Shown in pieces: positions 1 through 7,238 of a stretch of 16,572 nt of DNA; within the stretch, counting starts at the first letter, position 1, and the number at the start of each line of letters is the position of its first letter. Origin of the DNA: a bacterium UBA2214. Its GTDB lineage: Bacteria; Zhuqueibacterota; Zhuqueibacteria; Residuimicrobiales; Residuimicrobiaceae. The translations under genes and the position numbers were made by a program. The notes beneath the pieces are model-generated. The model worked only from the letters and a program-made list of their open reading frames with translations. It did no database searches and was not told the origin of the DNA. The DNA is taken from the NCBI GenBank assembly GCA_002327255.1, contig DCUM01000107.1, positions 19,045-35,616 on the forward strand, given 5' to 3'.

Positions 1-321
1 AATCCGGCGCGCTGGCAGGATGCCGCCGCCGCGCTGCGCGACTCGGCAGGCCACATCTGCGCGGTCAGCGATGCGCAAATCATGGAAGCCTATCACCTGG
101 TGGCACAGAACGAAGGGGTTTTCTGCGAACCCTCTTCCGCCGCCGGCATCGCGGGATTGAAGCTGCAGCTGCAGCAGGGCCATTTGAAGCTGACCGGGAA
201 GCGGATCGTCTGTGTGCTCACCGGACACGGACTCAAGGATCCTGATTCCGCGACAGCGACCATCACGGCCCCGACCGTCATTGCGCCGCGCATGGAAGAA
301 CTCTGGCGGGTGATCGGGTGA
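1..321 (+). CDS. thrC: Threonine synthase, C-terminal part (5' end outside window)
   Basis: The open frame runs from base 1 to the TGA at 319-321 and gives 106 residues. Threonine synthase is a cytoplasmic PLP enzyme that converts O-phospho-L-homoserine to L-threonine, the last step of threonine biosynthesis. The fragment carries the family's C-terminal blocks: 'GVFCEPSSAAGIAGL', the small-domain segment near the cofactor phosphate and substrate side, and 'VCVLTGHGLKDPD' near the end of the fold. The PLP-binding lysine lies upstream, outside the window. The stop codon overlaps possible starts of the next gene, a homoserine kinase, which supplies the substrate; this thrC-thrB pairing supports both calls. 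Other PLP fold-type II enzymes (threonine dehydratase) share the fold, but GHGLKDP and the neighbour favour threonine synthase. Confidence 0.93.
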   Translation, partial: NPARWQDAAAALRDSAGHICAVSDAQIMEAYHLVAQNEGVFCEPSSAAGIAGLKLQLQQGHLKLTGKRIVCVLTGHGLKDPDSATATITAPTVIAPRMEELWRVIG

Positions 322-353
322 TGCGAAGACCGGAAACAGGCAGGAGAAATTGT

Positions 354-1292
354 TTGCACAGACTTGAAGATAAAGTGACCGTCCGGGTGCCGGCCACCAG
401 CGCCAATCTCGGACCGGGATTTGACTGCGTCGGCATCGCCCTGGACCTCTGGAATCATTTCGAACTCTATCCGCTGCCGGATGCCCGCGATATCGTCGTG
501 GAAAATCACGGCGAAGGCGCCAGCGAACTGCCGGCCGATGCTTCCCATCTGGTGGTGCAGACACTGCTGGAGGCCCTGGGCGGATGGGACGCCACCGTGG
601 CGCAGGGGGGATGGCGCATCGTCTGTCACAATCAGGTGCCCTGCCGCAGCGGTCTCGGATCCAGTTCCACCGCCGTGCTCGCCGGTGTGACCCTGGCCCA
701 GGTCATTCGCCATGGCGAAGTGCATCTCTCGGAGATACTCGCCCGGGCGGCGCGCCTGGAAGGTCACCCCGATAACGTCGCGCCCGCGGTCTATGGCGGA
801 TTGGTCGTGGCGGCCATCAAGGATCACAGCGTCTTCGTCCATCCCATTCCGGTGGTGCATCCCATCGTCACGGTATGTGTGCCCGACTTTCATTTCCTGA
901 CCCACTATGCGCGCACCCTGGTGCCCGATCACGTCAGCCGTGCCGATACCATATTCAATATGGGGCGCGCCCTGCTGGTGGTCGAATCGATCCGCACCGG
1001 AAATGATCATCTTCTCGCCGAGGTGATGGAAGACCGCCTCCATGAACCGTTTCGTCTGCCGCACATTCCGGGCGCCGCGGCTGCCAAAACCGCCGCGTTG
1101 GAAAAGGGGGCGGTGGCGGTGTGTCTCAGCGGCGCCGGTCCCGGCCTCCTCGCCTTTGCCAGAGATCATCACGACGAGGTCGGCCGAGCCATGCAGGCGG
1201 CTTTCGAGACCGAGGGCGTGACGGCGCGCTATTGGGTGATCAGAGCCTGCACCTCCGGCGTGATGGTGGAAGGCGTTGCCTGTAAACCGTGA
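354..1292 (+). CDS. thrB: Homoserine kinase (GHMP family)
   Basis: Homoserine kinase phosphorylates L-homoserine with ATP to O-phosphohomoserine, the substrate of the threonine synthase just upstream. All three GHMP-kinase motifs are visible when counted from TTG 354: 'PATSANLGPGFD' (residues 13-24), the glycine/serine-rich phosphate loop 'GLGSSSTA' (about 100-107), and 'CLSGAGPGLLAF' (from 257). The frame is open from GTG 318 and ATG 321, which overlap the thrC stop. However, an AGGAG sequence lies at 342-346, about 7 bases before TTG 354, and the protein then begins 'MHRLEDKVTVRVPATS', giving 312 residues, the usual length (E. coli ThrB has 310). I therefore prefer TTG 354; ATG 321 is the alternative (323 residues). 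It is translated in one operon with thrC and is probably cytoplasmic. No regulatory leader is visible because the operon start is outside the window. Confidence 0.94.
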   Translation: MHRLEDKVTVRVPATSANLGPGFDCVGIALDLWNHFELYPLPDARDIVVENHGEGASELPADASHLVVQTLLEALGGWDATVAQGGWRIVCHNQVPCRSGLGSSSTAVLAGVTLAQVIRHGEVHLSEILARAARLEGHPDNVAPAVYGGLVVAAIKDHSVFVHPIPVVHPIVTVCVPDFHFLTHYARTLVPDHVSRADTIFNMGRALLVVESIRTGNDHLLAEVMEDRLHEPFRLPHIPGAAAAKTAALEKGAVAVCLSGAGPGLLAFARDHHDEVGRAMQAAFETEGVTARYWVIRACTSGVMVEGVACKP

Positions 1293-1394
1293 GGATCGCG
1301 GCCGCTCAGGCCTGAGTCTCTGCGCGCCTGAAGGCGCCACGGAAAACCGTTCAGACTGCAAGAGACATTTATGGAACGTTAGCAGGAAAACCCC

Positions 1395-1644
1395 ATGAAG
1401 GAAACGAATTCCATCGCTTTTATCGGCTCCGGCATGATGGCCGAGGCCATGATCCAGGGATTACTCTGAGAAGCGCGTTAAAGCGGATGCGATCATCGCC
1501 TCCGGCGGCCCCAGCGCGGAAGCGCTTTATCATATGGAGAAAGGCAGTGTGCGCACGGTGGTGTCGCGTTCCATATGGGCGGCCTGTCAGCGCAGCAAGG
1601 CTCTGGGCGGTCGCCGGCCGGGCGATCCGGCCGCGATGAAATAA
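1395..1644 (+). pseudogene. proC: Remnant of pyrroline-5-carboxylate reductase, frameshifted and truncated
   Basis: An ATG at 1395 with GCAGGA upstream (from 1382) starts a frame reading 'KETNSIAFIGSGMMAEAMI' followed by QGLL, the Rossmann-fold start of pyrroline-5-carboxylate reductase (usual form IxFIGxGNMAEAxIxGLL). It hits a TGA at 1467-1469. Moving by one base at 1468, the frame continues 'EKRVKADAIIASGGPSAEAL', then a segment like the family's YGVxVTTDN strand ('GSVRTVVS') and 'RRPGDPAAMK' matching the VKPxDLxxV loop, ending at TAA 1642-1644. The intact enzyme has about 270 residues and makes proline from pyrroline-5-carboxylate; here about 83 codons remain. The stretch before RRPGD lacks the VVFLAV strand, so there is more than one lesion. 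A sequencing error could explain the frameshift but not the missing C-terminal two thirds. The family assignment rests on motif matching by eye. Confidence 0.72.
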
Positions 1645-1666
1645 ATCTAATAGTGCGAGGCGTATC

Positions 1667-2509
1667 ATGCGAAAACCCCGCGATCTCTCCACCGGCGGAA
1701 AATTGCTCGCGTATCTGTTTTTGACCCTCTTCACCCTATTTGCCATCTGGCCGGTACTCCAGGTGGTGTCGATCTCCCTGCGGCCAGGAGACCGCTTGCT
1801 GAGCCGTTCTCTGGCCATCATCCCGGAGGACGCCACCCTGCAGACCTATGTCCACCTTTTCACGCAGGAACCCTTTCTGCGCTGGATGGGCAACAGCCTC
1901 ACCGTCTCGGCGGTGGTCACCCTGGTGGGTTCGGCGCTGGCGGCCACGGCCGGTTATGCCTTTTCGCGCTATAAATTTCGCGGCCGCGAAACCGCCATGG
2001 TCGGGCTCATCACCACCCAGATGTTCCCGGTCACCATGCTGCTGCTGCCGCTCTTCATTCTGCTCATCAAGCTCAAGGCGTACGATAATTATCTCGGACT
2101 GATCATCGCCTATTCGGCCACGGCCCTGCCTTTCACCATCTGGCAGATGAAGGGTTTTTACGATACCATTCCCTTCAGTCTTGAAGAGGCCGCCAGCATC
2201 GATGGCTGCACCCCGTTCGAGGTGTTCTGGCGCATCGTCCTGCCACTGTCGGCGCCCGCCCTGGTGATTACCGCACTGTTCACCTTTATGACCGCCTGGA
2301 GTGAATATCTCGTGGCGGCGGTCATCATCCAGGATAAAACCATGTTCACACTGCCCCTGGGACTTAAAATGTTTCAGTCCAATATGGAGGTGGCCTGGGG
2401 GCTCTATTCCGCAGGCGCCGTCGTCGTCAGCATTCCTGTGGTGCTGCTGTTTATGTTTCTCAGCCGCTGGCTTATTTCCGGGTTGACCCTCGGCAGCGTG
2501 AAAGGATGA
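1667..2509 (+). CDS. ABC transporter permease, MalG-like (carbohydrate uptake CUT1 family)
   Basis: This inner-membrane permease of 280 residues is predicted to carry oligosaccharides together with a second permease, a binding protein and an ATPase. It has about six hydrophobic segments, the first at residues 12-35. The cytoplasmic EAA loop, where the ATPase docks, is present: 'EEAASIDGCTPFEVFWRIVLP' type spacing from residue 173, with the conserved glycine and the I-x-LP end. The tail '(F)LSRWLISGLTLGSVKG' is the standard MalG ending. The ATG follows GCGAGG at about 6 bases. MalG normally follows malE and malF; here it is preceded by a broken proC, with neither the partner permease nor the binding protein nor the ATPase in the window. 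It may be the surviving end of a rearranged operon, or its partners may be encoded elsewhere. Confidence 0.9.
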   Translation: MRKPRDLSTGGKLLAYLFLTLFTLFAIWPVLQVVSISLRPGDRLLSRSLAIIPEDATLQTYVHLFTQEPFLRWMGNSLTVSAVVTLVGSALAATAGYAFSRYKFRGRETAMVGLITTQMFPVTMLLLPLFILLIKLKAYDNYLGLIIAYSATALPFTIWQMKGFYDTIPFSLEEAASIDGCTPFEVFWRIVLPLSAPALVITALFTFMTAWSEYLVAAVIIQDKTMFTLPLGLKMFQSNMEVAWGLYSAGAVVVSIPVVLLFMFLSRWLISGLTLGSVKG

Positions 2510-2549
2510 GCGCCAGGAAATGGCATCCATTCGCCGTTTTGGCGCCAGG

Positions 2550-2565
2550 GGCGGCTGTGGCTGCC
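2550..2565 (+). terminator. Weak hairpin after the MalG-like gene
   Basis: A six-pair stem (GGCGGC with GCTGCC, one G-U pair in RNA) around a TGTG loop lies 40 bases after the permease stop. It is followed by ATTATCGCTT, not a proper T tract. It may slow or partly end transcription, or mean nothing. A second weak pairing, GCGCCA (2510-2515) with TGGCGC (2541-2546), lies just before it. Confidence 0.2.
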
Positions 2566-2590
2566 ATTATCGCTTGAAAGGAAGCGTTCT

Positions 2591-3010
2591 ATGAAATGGT
2601 ATCAATCCCTGCTCGCACACCAGACCATTGCCCTGGTGCTGGTGGTCATCGTCTTTCTGGCGGTGGATGATCTGCTGATGCTGCTCTTTATCCAGCATTT
2701 TGAAGTGATTCGTCTCTCGGACTGGTCGTATCACATCGTTCATGCCCTTATCTTTCTCAGCAGCCTGGTGATCGCCCTGCTGGTGGTGAAGGCACTGCGC
2801 CGCAAACCGGTCACGGGGGAGGAGGGCTTGACCGGTGCCCGCGGTTCGGTGCTGAATCGCACCGGCGTGGAGTATCAGGTGCAGATACAGGGCGAGATAT
2901 GGCAGGCACTCTGCGATGAAGCCTTGCTGCCGGGAGAGGATATTGTGGTGGACTCTGTCGACGGATTGCGTCTGCGGGTGCGGAAAATCGCCCCCGGCGA
3001 TGAGCGCTGA
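2591..3010 (+). CDS. Small NfeD-like membrane protein
   Basis: The protein has 139 residues, with two hydrophobic segments (about 14-33 and 50-66) followed by a soluble domain (about 78-135). That domain reads 'GLTGARGSVLNRTG', then 'IQGEIWQALCDEALLPGEDI' and 'VDGLRLRVRK'. This is the pattern of the NfeD C-terminal OB-fold domain (G-x-x-G-x-V, GEIW-A, GE-V-V, V-G-L-L-V). Full NfeD proteins work with SPFH/stomatin-type membrane proteins or carry a ClpP-like protease domain; this is the short form with only membrane anchor and OB fold. No SPFH partner is visible here. The ATG is preceded by GGAAG at 6 bases. Function beyond a membrane-quality or scaffold role cannot be stated. Confidence 0.8.
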   Translation: MKWYQSLLAHQTIALVLVVIVFLAVDDLLMLLFIQHFEVIRLSDWSYHIVHALIFLSSLVIALLVVKALRRKPVTGEEGLTGARGSVLNRTGVEYQVQIQGEIWQALCDEALLPGEDIVVDSVDGLRLRVRKIAPGDER

Positions 3011-3607
3011 CGGAGTGGAATCCCCCGCCACGCACTCGGAACCCCGGTATTTTCTGCGGGAACCTCCTGCCTGCGGGCAAAGTATAACGTTGAGAGATGT
3101 GCCAGGCGGCCACCACACGGCCGATCAGGAGCGACCAGCGGGCAAAACAGGAGCATGGATGAGGGCGTTACAGGATAAGCGGTCCGGTGGCGCTCTTTTT
3201 AACTTGGAATTGCGGCAATTCTTTTGTATCATCTATCTGAGCGTGTGGCGAGAGGTGCGCCAATCAGATCACTCTGCAACGAGTATCCATCGCAACAGTC
3301 GCCTCGTTATGCATTTCCTGTTGACAGGCATCCATTCCCATGACCAGATTACAGTGCTGATGCGCCCGGGAGAGCAAAGGGCAGCACGCATCAGGCGACG
3401 AAAAACCATTCACAGTTGGCCAGAATGATGCACGGCAGAGTTTGCCGGAATGAATTTCTGCAATCGATGCCGGGAGGGCCGAGGTAGATCGTGAACGGCG
3501 GCAGCGTACCAATGTTGTGCATGCATTCCATATCACCACTACATAACACCATGCGGCGTCCGCTGCCTCCCCGGCGGTTCATAAACAGTCAGGACAGGAG
3601 AGATGTT
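3011..3607. other. 597-base intergenic stretch without a convincing gene
   Basis: Short open frames exist on both strands, but none has a ribosome site, a recognisable domain or the codon pattern of the neighbours. The base composition is less GC-biased than in the flanking genes. The only structured items I see are a promoter-like pair at 3204-3232 and an isolated TTGACA at 3321-3326 without a good -10. It may be a long leader for the SWIM gene or decayed coding sequence; I could not recognise a protein remnant in any frame. Confidence 0.6.
3204..3232 (+). promoter_or_regulatory. Sigma-70-type promoter candidate
   Basis: TTGGAA (3204-3209) is separated by exactly 17 bases from TATCAT (3227-3232). 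The surrounding sequence is AT-richer than the average. If used, it would drive the SWIM-protein / cell-wall gene unit with a leader of about 370 bases. The match is fair (TTG-A, TAT-AT), so this is a guess from sequence only. Confidence 0.35.
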
Positions 3608-4072
3608 ATGCCAGCTTCCAAGCGGCATCCCCACATGCTGAAAAGTCTCACCCTGGAACAGGTGACGGCCCTGGACCATGAAGCGATCAATGGCAACGGC
3701 CTCGCCTATTACGAGACCGCCATGATCACCCATGCGGTTGTTTATAAGAACAGAATTTCGGCGCATGTGGGCAATTATGCCGAAAACACGCAGGTTCGTA
3801 TCACCTTTCATGAACACGATTTCGCCGGATCGTGCACCTGTCAGAAATCACGGAAAATATGCAGACACATCGTGGCGCTTCTCTATGCCTGGATTCATGA
3901 CGGTGGTGAATTTCTCGAAGTGGAAAAGATACTCTGCGAGGTGAAAAAAATGGGAAAAACGCGGTTGCTGGAGATCATTGAAAATATCCTGCAGCAAAAA
4001 CCCGAGTTCGCCGGGCTGTTTCTCAGCAAACGGCCGCCGGATTGGGATGAAATCGATCTGGAAATCGAGTAA
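3608..4072 (+). CDS. Small SWIM-type zinc-finger protein
   Basis: The protein has 154 residues. Residues 76-87 give C-x-C-x6-C-x-H ('CTCQKSRKICRH'), the SWIM zinc-binding motif, followed by the usual hydrophobic helix 'IVALLYAW'. SWIM domains bind DNA or proteins and occur in bacterial SNF2-type ATPases and in small stand-alone proteins like this one. The N-terminal part has the beta-strand pattern that normally precedes a SWIM finger ('YETAMITHAVVYKNRISAHV'), and the C-terminal 60 residues are charged and helical. The ATG at 3608 was chosen because AGGACAGGAG ends 7 bases before it; the frame is open further upstream to 3491 but without a ribosome site. It lies 36 bases before the transglycosylase gene and may be cotranscribed with it. 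Its function is unknown. Confidence 0.8.
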   Translation: MPASKRHPHMLKSLTLEQVTALDHEAINGNGLAYYETAMITHAVVYKNRISAHVGNYAENTQVRITFHEHDFAGSCTCQKSRKICRHIVALLYAWIHDGGEFLEVEKILCEVKKMGKTRLLEIIENILQQKPEFAGLFLSKRPPDWDEIDLEIE

Positions 4073-4108
4073 ACCGTACAGTGCATCGACAGGAGAAGGT
4101 TAAGCAGA

Positions 4109-6169
4109 ATGAGCAAGAGCAGAATCTGGCTGGCAGCAACGGTGGTCATAGTGGGTGGGTGGATGGCAGCATTTTCAAATGTCCTCGCCAATGAACTATT
4201 TCCCGTTTCCCCGCAGGTACAGCACCGTGTCAATTTTTGGATCAAAGTCTTTACGATTTATGGCCGGCAGCACGTGATCATTCACGATAACGATCATCTC
4301 AATGTCATTTACGACGTTGTCGATCTCGGCGACACGACCTCTGCGAGACGCTCGCGCTGGAGTCAGGTGGAGGCGACACGGCAGGAGGTGCGCGCGGCCC
4401 TGCAAAAGCTCAGCCTGATGACCGCACCCATCGACACGCTGACGCTCAATCAACGCCAGCGTCAGGTCTACCGGCAGTGGGCCTTCCGCAACGATCCGGG
4501 AAAATTCGCCAAGGCGGCGCAAAATATCCATCTCCAGGCCGGTGTCAATCAGCTCTTTCTCAAAGGGTTGGTGCGCTCCGGACGCTATCTCGACACCATG
4601 ATGACCGTCTTTCGCCAGTATGGCCTGCCGGAGGATCTCTGTTATCTCCCCCATGTCGAATCAGCTTTCAATTACCGCGCCTATTCCAAGCTGGGCGCTG
4701 CCGGTATCTGGCAGTTCACGCGCTCGACCGGGCGAATCTACCTCAAGATTGATTACGCCATCGACGAGCGCTTCGATCCCTGGCTGGCGACCGAAGCGGC
4801 GGCCAAATTGATGCGCCATAATTACAGTGAATTGCAGAGCTGGCCCCTGGCCATCACGGCCTATAACCATGGCAAGGGCGGCATGCTGCGCGCCAAAAAG
4901 CAGCTCAACACCGACGACCTCGGCACGATCATCGAATATTACAACGGCCGCGCCTTTGGCTTCGCCTCCAAAAATTTCTATGCCGAATTTCTCGCCGCCC
5001 GCCATGTCGCCAAAAATTATCAGCGCTATTTCCCGGACGTGCCATTGGAAAAACCGTCAAAGTATCTCACTTTTGAAGTGCCGAGCTATATCACCTACGA
5101 TGCGCTGGTGAAGAAATTCAAGCTGGACCGGGATCTGGTGGCGGAACTCAATCCGTCCCTGCGCCGGCCCATCCTCAAATCGACGCGGCGCATTCCCCAG
5201 GGATTCAAACTGCGTTTGCCACACCTGCCGGAATTCGACCCGCAAGCCCTCTATGCGCAATTGCCCGCCGCTGAAAAATTTGACAGCCAGATATCCGACC
5301 GCTATTATCGCGTCGAACCGGGCGACAATCTCGGCCTCATCGCCCGTCAGTTCGGCACCACCGTCGAAACCCTTATGGATCTCAACGATATCAGCAATCC
5401 CCGCCGCCTCCGCGCCGGCCAGCTGCTCGAATTGCCGATTCCCGCTTCCGGGGCGCCGACCCGGATTGCGGTTGTGACGCCGCCTGCGGCGGGAACGGAA
5501 ACAGGCGCGGCGGCGCAACAACCGGCGCGAGAACCTGTGACCGGAACGCAGGAAACGGTGGTCCCGCCACCCAAAGCGAAAGAGAAAGCGGTGGCACCGC
5601 CCGATACTTCCCTGCTGGCGCTGGCGCGCGCTCAGGCCGGTAATGGCAAGAGCATCTTTGGCCCGATCCAGTCCGGACAAAAAATGGCCAATGCAAGTGG
5701 CGTGGGCGAACGGCTTTTCGAGGTGAATTTCGAAATGCCGGTCTCCAATACCGTTGTCGTGCAACCTGAAGAGACCATCGGCCATTTTGCGGAATGGCTG
5801 GGACTTCCGGCACAGCGGCTGCGCCAGATGAATCAAATCGCCTACAGTGAAAATCTTCAGCTGGGTGACAAATTGACGGTGGATTTTGCGCAGGTCCCGG
5901 CCGCCGAGTTTCATCGCCGCCGCCTCGAATATCATCGCAGCATCCAGGAAGATTTTTTCACCAACTACCGCATCGACAGCACCCGCACTTATGTCGTGAA
6001 AAGCGGTGACAACATGTGGTACCTGTGCAATCGTGTTGTCTCCGCGCCGGTCTGGCTGCTGCAGCGCCTGAACAAGAATCAGGATTTGCTGCGCTTGTAC
6101 CCCGGCCAGGAGCTGCAAATCCCGGTGCTGACGCCGCTCACCGAGAGCAGCGTGTTGAACCAGGAATAA
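4109..6169 (+). CDS. MltD-like lytic transglycosylase with LysM domains
   Basis: The protein has 686 residues and starts with a signal peptide ('SRIWLAATVVIVGGWMAAF', cleavage probably near LAN-EL), so it is exported. The SLT (family 1) lytic transglycosylase domain is clear: 'YGLPEDLCYLPHVESAFN' with catalytic glutamate E184, 'SKLGAAGIWQFTRSTGR', and 'ITAYNHGKGGM'. Such enzymes cleave the MurNAc-GlcNAc bond of peptidoglycan with 1,6-anhydro product. One clear LysM domain (about 399-443, 'YYRVEPGDNLGLIARQFGTT'), a degenerate one (about 547-593) and a C-terminal one (about 627-674, 'TYVVKSGDNMWYLCN') should bind glycan chains. They are separated by an Ala/Pro/Glu-rich linker (about 450-500). 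The arrangement matches MltD, which usually carries one or more LysM repeats. It is followed by an HtrA protease and a muramidase, consistent with a cell-wall turnover unit. Confidence 0.92.
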   Translation: MSKSRIWLAATVVIVGGWMAAFSNVLANELFPVSPQVQHRVNFWIKVFTIYGRQHVIIHDNDHLNVIYDVVDLGDTTSARRSRWSQVEATRQEVRAALQKLSLMTAPIDTLTLNQRQRQVYRQWAFRNDPGKFAKAAQNIHLQAGVNQLFLKGLVRSGRYLDTMMTVFRQYGLPEDLCYLPHVESAFNYRAYSKLGAAGIWQFTRSTGRIYLKIDYAIDERFDPWLATEAAAKLMRHNYSELQSWPLAITAYNHGKGGMLRAKKQLNTDDLGTIIEYYNGRAFGFASKNFYAEFLAARHVAKNYQRYFPDVPLEKPSKYLTFEVPSYITYDALVKKFKLDRDLVAELNPSLRRPILKSTRRIPQGFKLRLPHLPEFDPQALYAQLPAAEKFDSQISDRYYRVEPGDNLGLIARQFGTTVETLMDLNDISNPRRLRAGQLLELPIPASGAPTRIAVVTPPAAGTETGAAAQQPAREPVTGTQETVVPPPKAKEKAVAPPDTSLLALARAQAGNGKSIFGPIQSGQKMANASGVGERLFEVNFEMPVSNTVVVQPEETIGHFAEWLGLPAQRLRQMNQIAYSENLQLGDKLTVDFAQVPAAEFHRRRLEYHRSIQEDFFTNYRIDSTRTYVVKSGDNMWYLCNRVVSAPVWLLQRLNKNQDLLRLYPGQELQIPVLTPLTESSVLNQE

Positions 6170-6207
6170 CACAGACCAGCAATTCCCCATCCGAAAGGGC
6201 GAACGTC

Positions 6208-7224
6208 ATGTCAGATGCGGAAAAAGAGGCAACGTTGGGAGAGGCCGATGGGCGCCGCTGTGCGGTGGCTGCGGAACATCATGAAGCCATCTCGTTGCTG
6301 GATGCCTATTCCCGCGCCGTCATCGCGGTGGTCGAAGGGGTCAGCCCGGCGGTGGTCAGTATCTTTCTGAGACGGCAGAATCGCCGCCGCTTCGAGCCCG
6401 CCGGCGCCGGCTCCGGCATCGTCCTGACGCCAGACGGCTACATCCTCACCAATTTCCATGTGGTCCAGCACGCCGATGTCATCGAAGTGGTCTTTACCGA
6501 CGGCAGCCGCTATCAGGCGGCGGTCGTCGGACTGGATCCGGCCTCCGACCTCGCCGTGATTCGCGCCGCCGCTTCCGGCTTGCCCTATCTGACCCTGGGA
6601 GATTCCGCGGCTTTGCGCGTGGGACAACTGATCCTCACCATGGGCAATCCCCTCGGCTTTCAATCCACCGTCTCCTCCGGCGTCATCAGCGCCCTGGGCC
6701 GTTCCCTGCGCAGTCAGGACGGCCGGCAAATCGATGGCGTCATCCAGCACACGGCGCCCCTGAATCCCGGCAACTCGGGCGGGCCGCTGCTGGACACCCA
6801 CGGGGAGGTGATCGGCATCAACACCGCGATCATTCCCCAGGCGCAAGGCATCGGCTTTGCCATCCCCGCCAACACGGCGCAATGGATCGTCACCCAGCTG
6901 CTCAGCAACGGCCGCGTCCGCCGCGGCTATCTCGGCATCAGCGGCCGCAGCCGTCCCGTCAGCCGCCAAATCGTCCGTTTTCACCATCTCGCCCATGAAG
7001 CGGCTGTGGAAGTGACGAGTGTGGATGCCGATGGACCTGCCGCGGTGAGCGGCTTGAAGGAGGGCGATCTCATCGTTGCCATCAATGAACAGATGGTGAC
7101 TTCCATCGACGATCTCCATCGCTTTCTGGCAAAATGGCCGGCCGGAAAATCTCTCATCCTCAGCATCGTGCGGCGGGATGAAAAACTGGAAATCTCCATC
7201 CTTCCTGCAGAAATCGGCCCATAA
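6208..7224 (+). CDS. HtrA/Deg-type serine protease with one PDZ domain, no visible export signal
   Basis: The protein has 338 residues. The trypsin-like triad is complete: H84 in 'ILTNFHVVQ', D114 in 'DPASDLAVI' and S190 in 'LNPGNSGGPLL'. The oxyanion and specificity segment 'IGFAIPA' and a C-terminal PDZ domain (about 265-335, 'GLKEGDLIVAINEQMV') follow. The HtrA/Deg family degrades or refolds misfolded envelope proteins, usually in the periplasm. The start ATG 6208 lies 38 bases after the transglycosylase stop. The N-terminus ('MSDAEKEATLGEADGRR') is acidic and has no hydrophobic segment. Upstream in-frame starts (to 6016) overlap the previous gene and add no good signal peptide. The active site reads NFHVV where NNHVV or NAHVV is more usual. 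It is probably a functional protease; its compartment is uncertain. Confidence 0.9.
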   Translation: MSDAEKEATLGEADGRRCAVAAEHHEAISLLDAYSRAVIAVVEGVSPAVVSIFLRRQNRRRFEPAGAGSGIVLTPDGYILTNFHVVQHADVIEVVFTDGSRYQAAVVGLDPASDLAVIRAAASGLPYLTLGDSAALRVGQLILTMGNPLGFQSTVSSGVISALGRSLRSQDGRQIDGVIQHTAPLNPGNSGGPLLDTHGEVIGINTAIIPQAQGIGFAIPANTAQWIVTQLLSNGRVRRGYLGISGRSRPVSRQIVRFHHLAHEAAVEVTSVDADGPAAVSGLKEGDLIVAINEQMVTSIDDLHRFLAKWPAGKSLILSIVRRDEKLEISILPAEIGP

Positions 7225-7238
7225 CGGAAGAAGGCATC

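Noticed and set aside
93..1361. Long minus-strand open frame (422 codons) opposite thrC/thrB
   Set aside because: It is antisense to two well-supported genes, its translation has no recognisable domain and is rich in Arg, Gly and His as expected from the complement of GC-rich coding sequence.
1293..1394. Terminator after thrB
   Set aside because: A 12-base palindrome (CTCAGGCCTGAG, 1305-1316) and a short GCGCC-TGAA-GGCGC hairpin are present, but neither is followed by a T run.
1736..2530. Minus-strand open frame opposite the MalG-like permease
   Set aside because: Shadow of the permease gene; its His/Gln/Asp-rich translation is the usual complement of a hydrophobic membrane protein.
3321..3350. 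TTGACA with a possible -10 about 17 bases on
   Set aside because: The -35 is perfect but the downstream hexamers (CCAGAT, CAGATT) are poor.
2916..3428. Plus-strand open frame of 170 codons running from inside the NfeD-like gene into the spacer
   Set aside because: Starts within a real gene in another frame, has no ribosome site, and its composition (many Arg, Ser, Cys, His) does not look like a protein of this genome.
3264..3539. Minus-strand open frame of 91 codons in the 3011-3607 spacer
   Set aside because: It reads smoothly in places, but I recognise no family and see no ribosome site; too weak to call a gene.
5057..6190. Minus-strand open frame (377 codons) opposite the lytic transglycosylase
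   Set aside because: Antisense to SLT and LysM domains and without any motif of its own.
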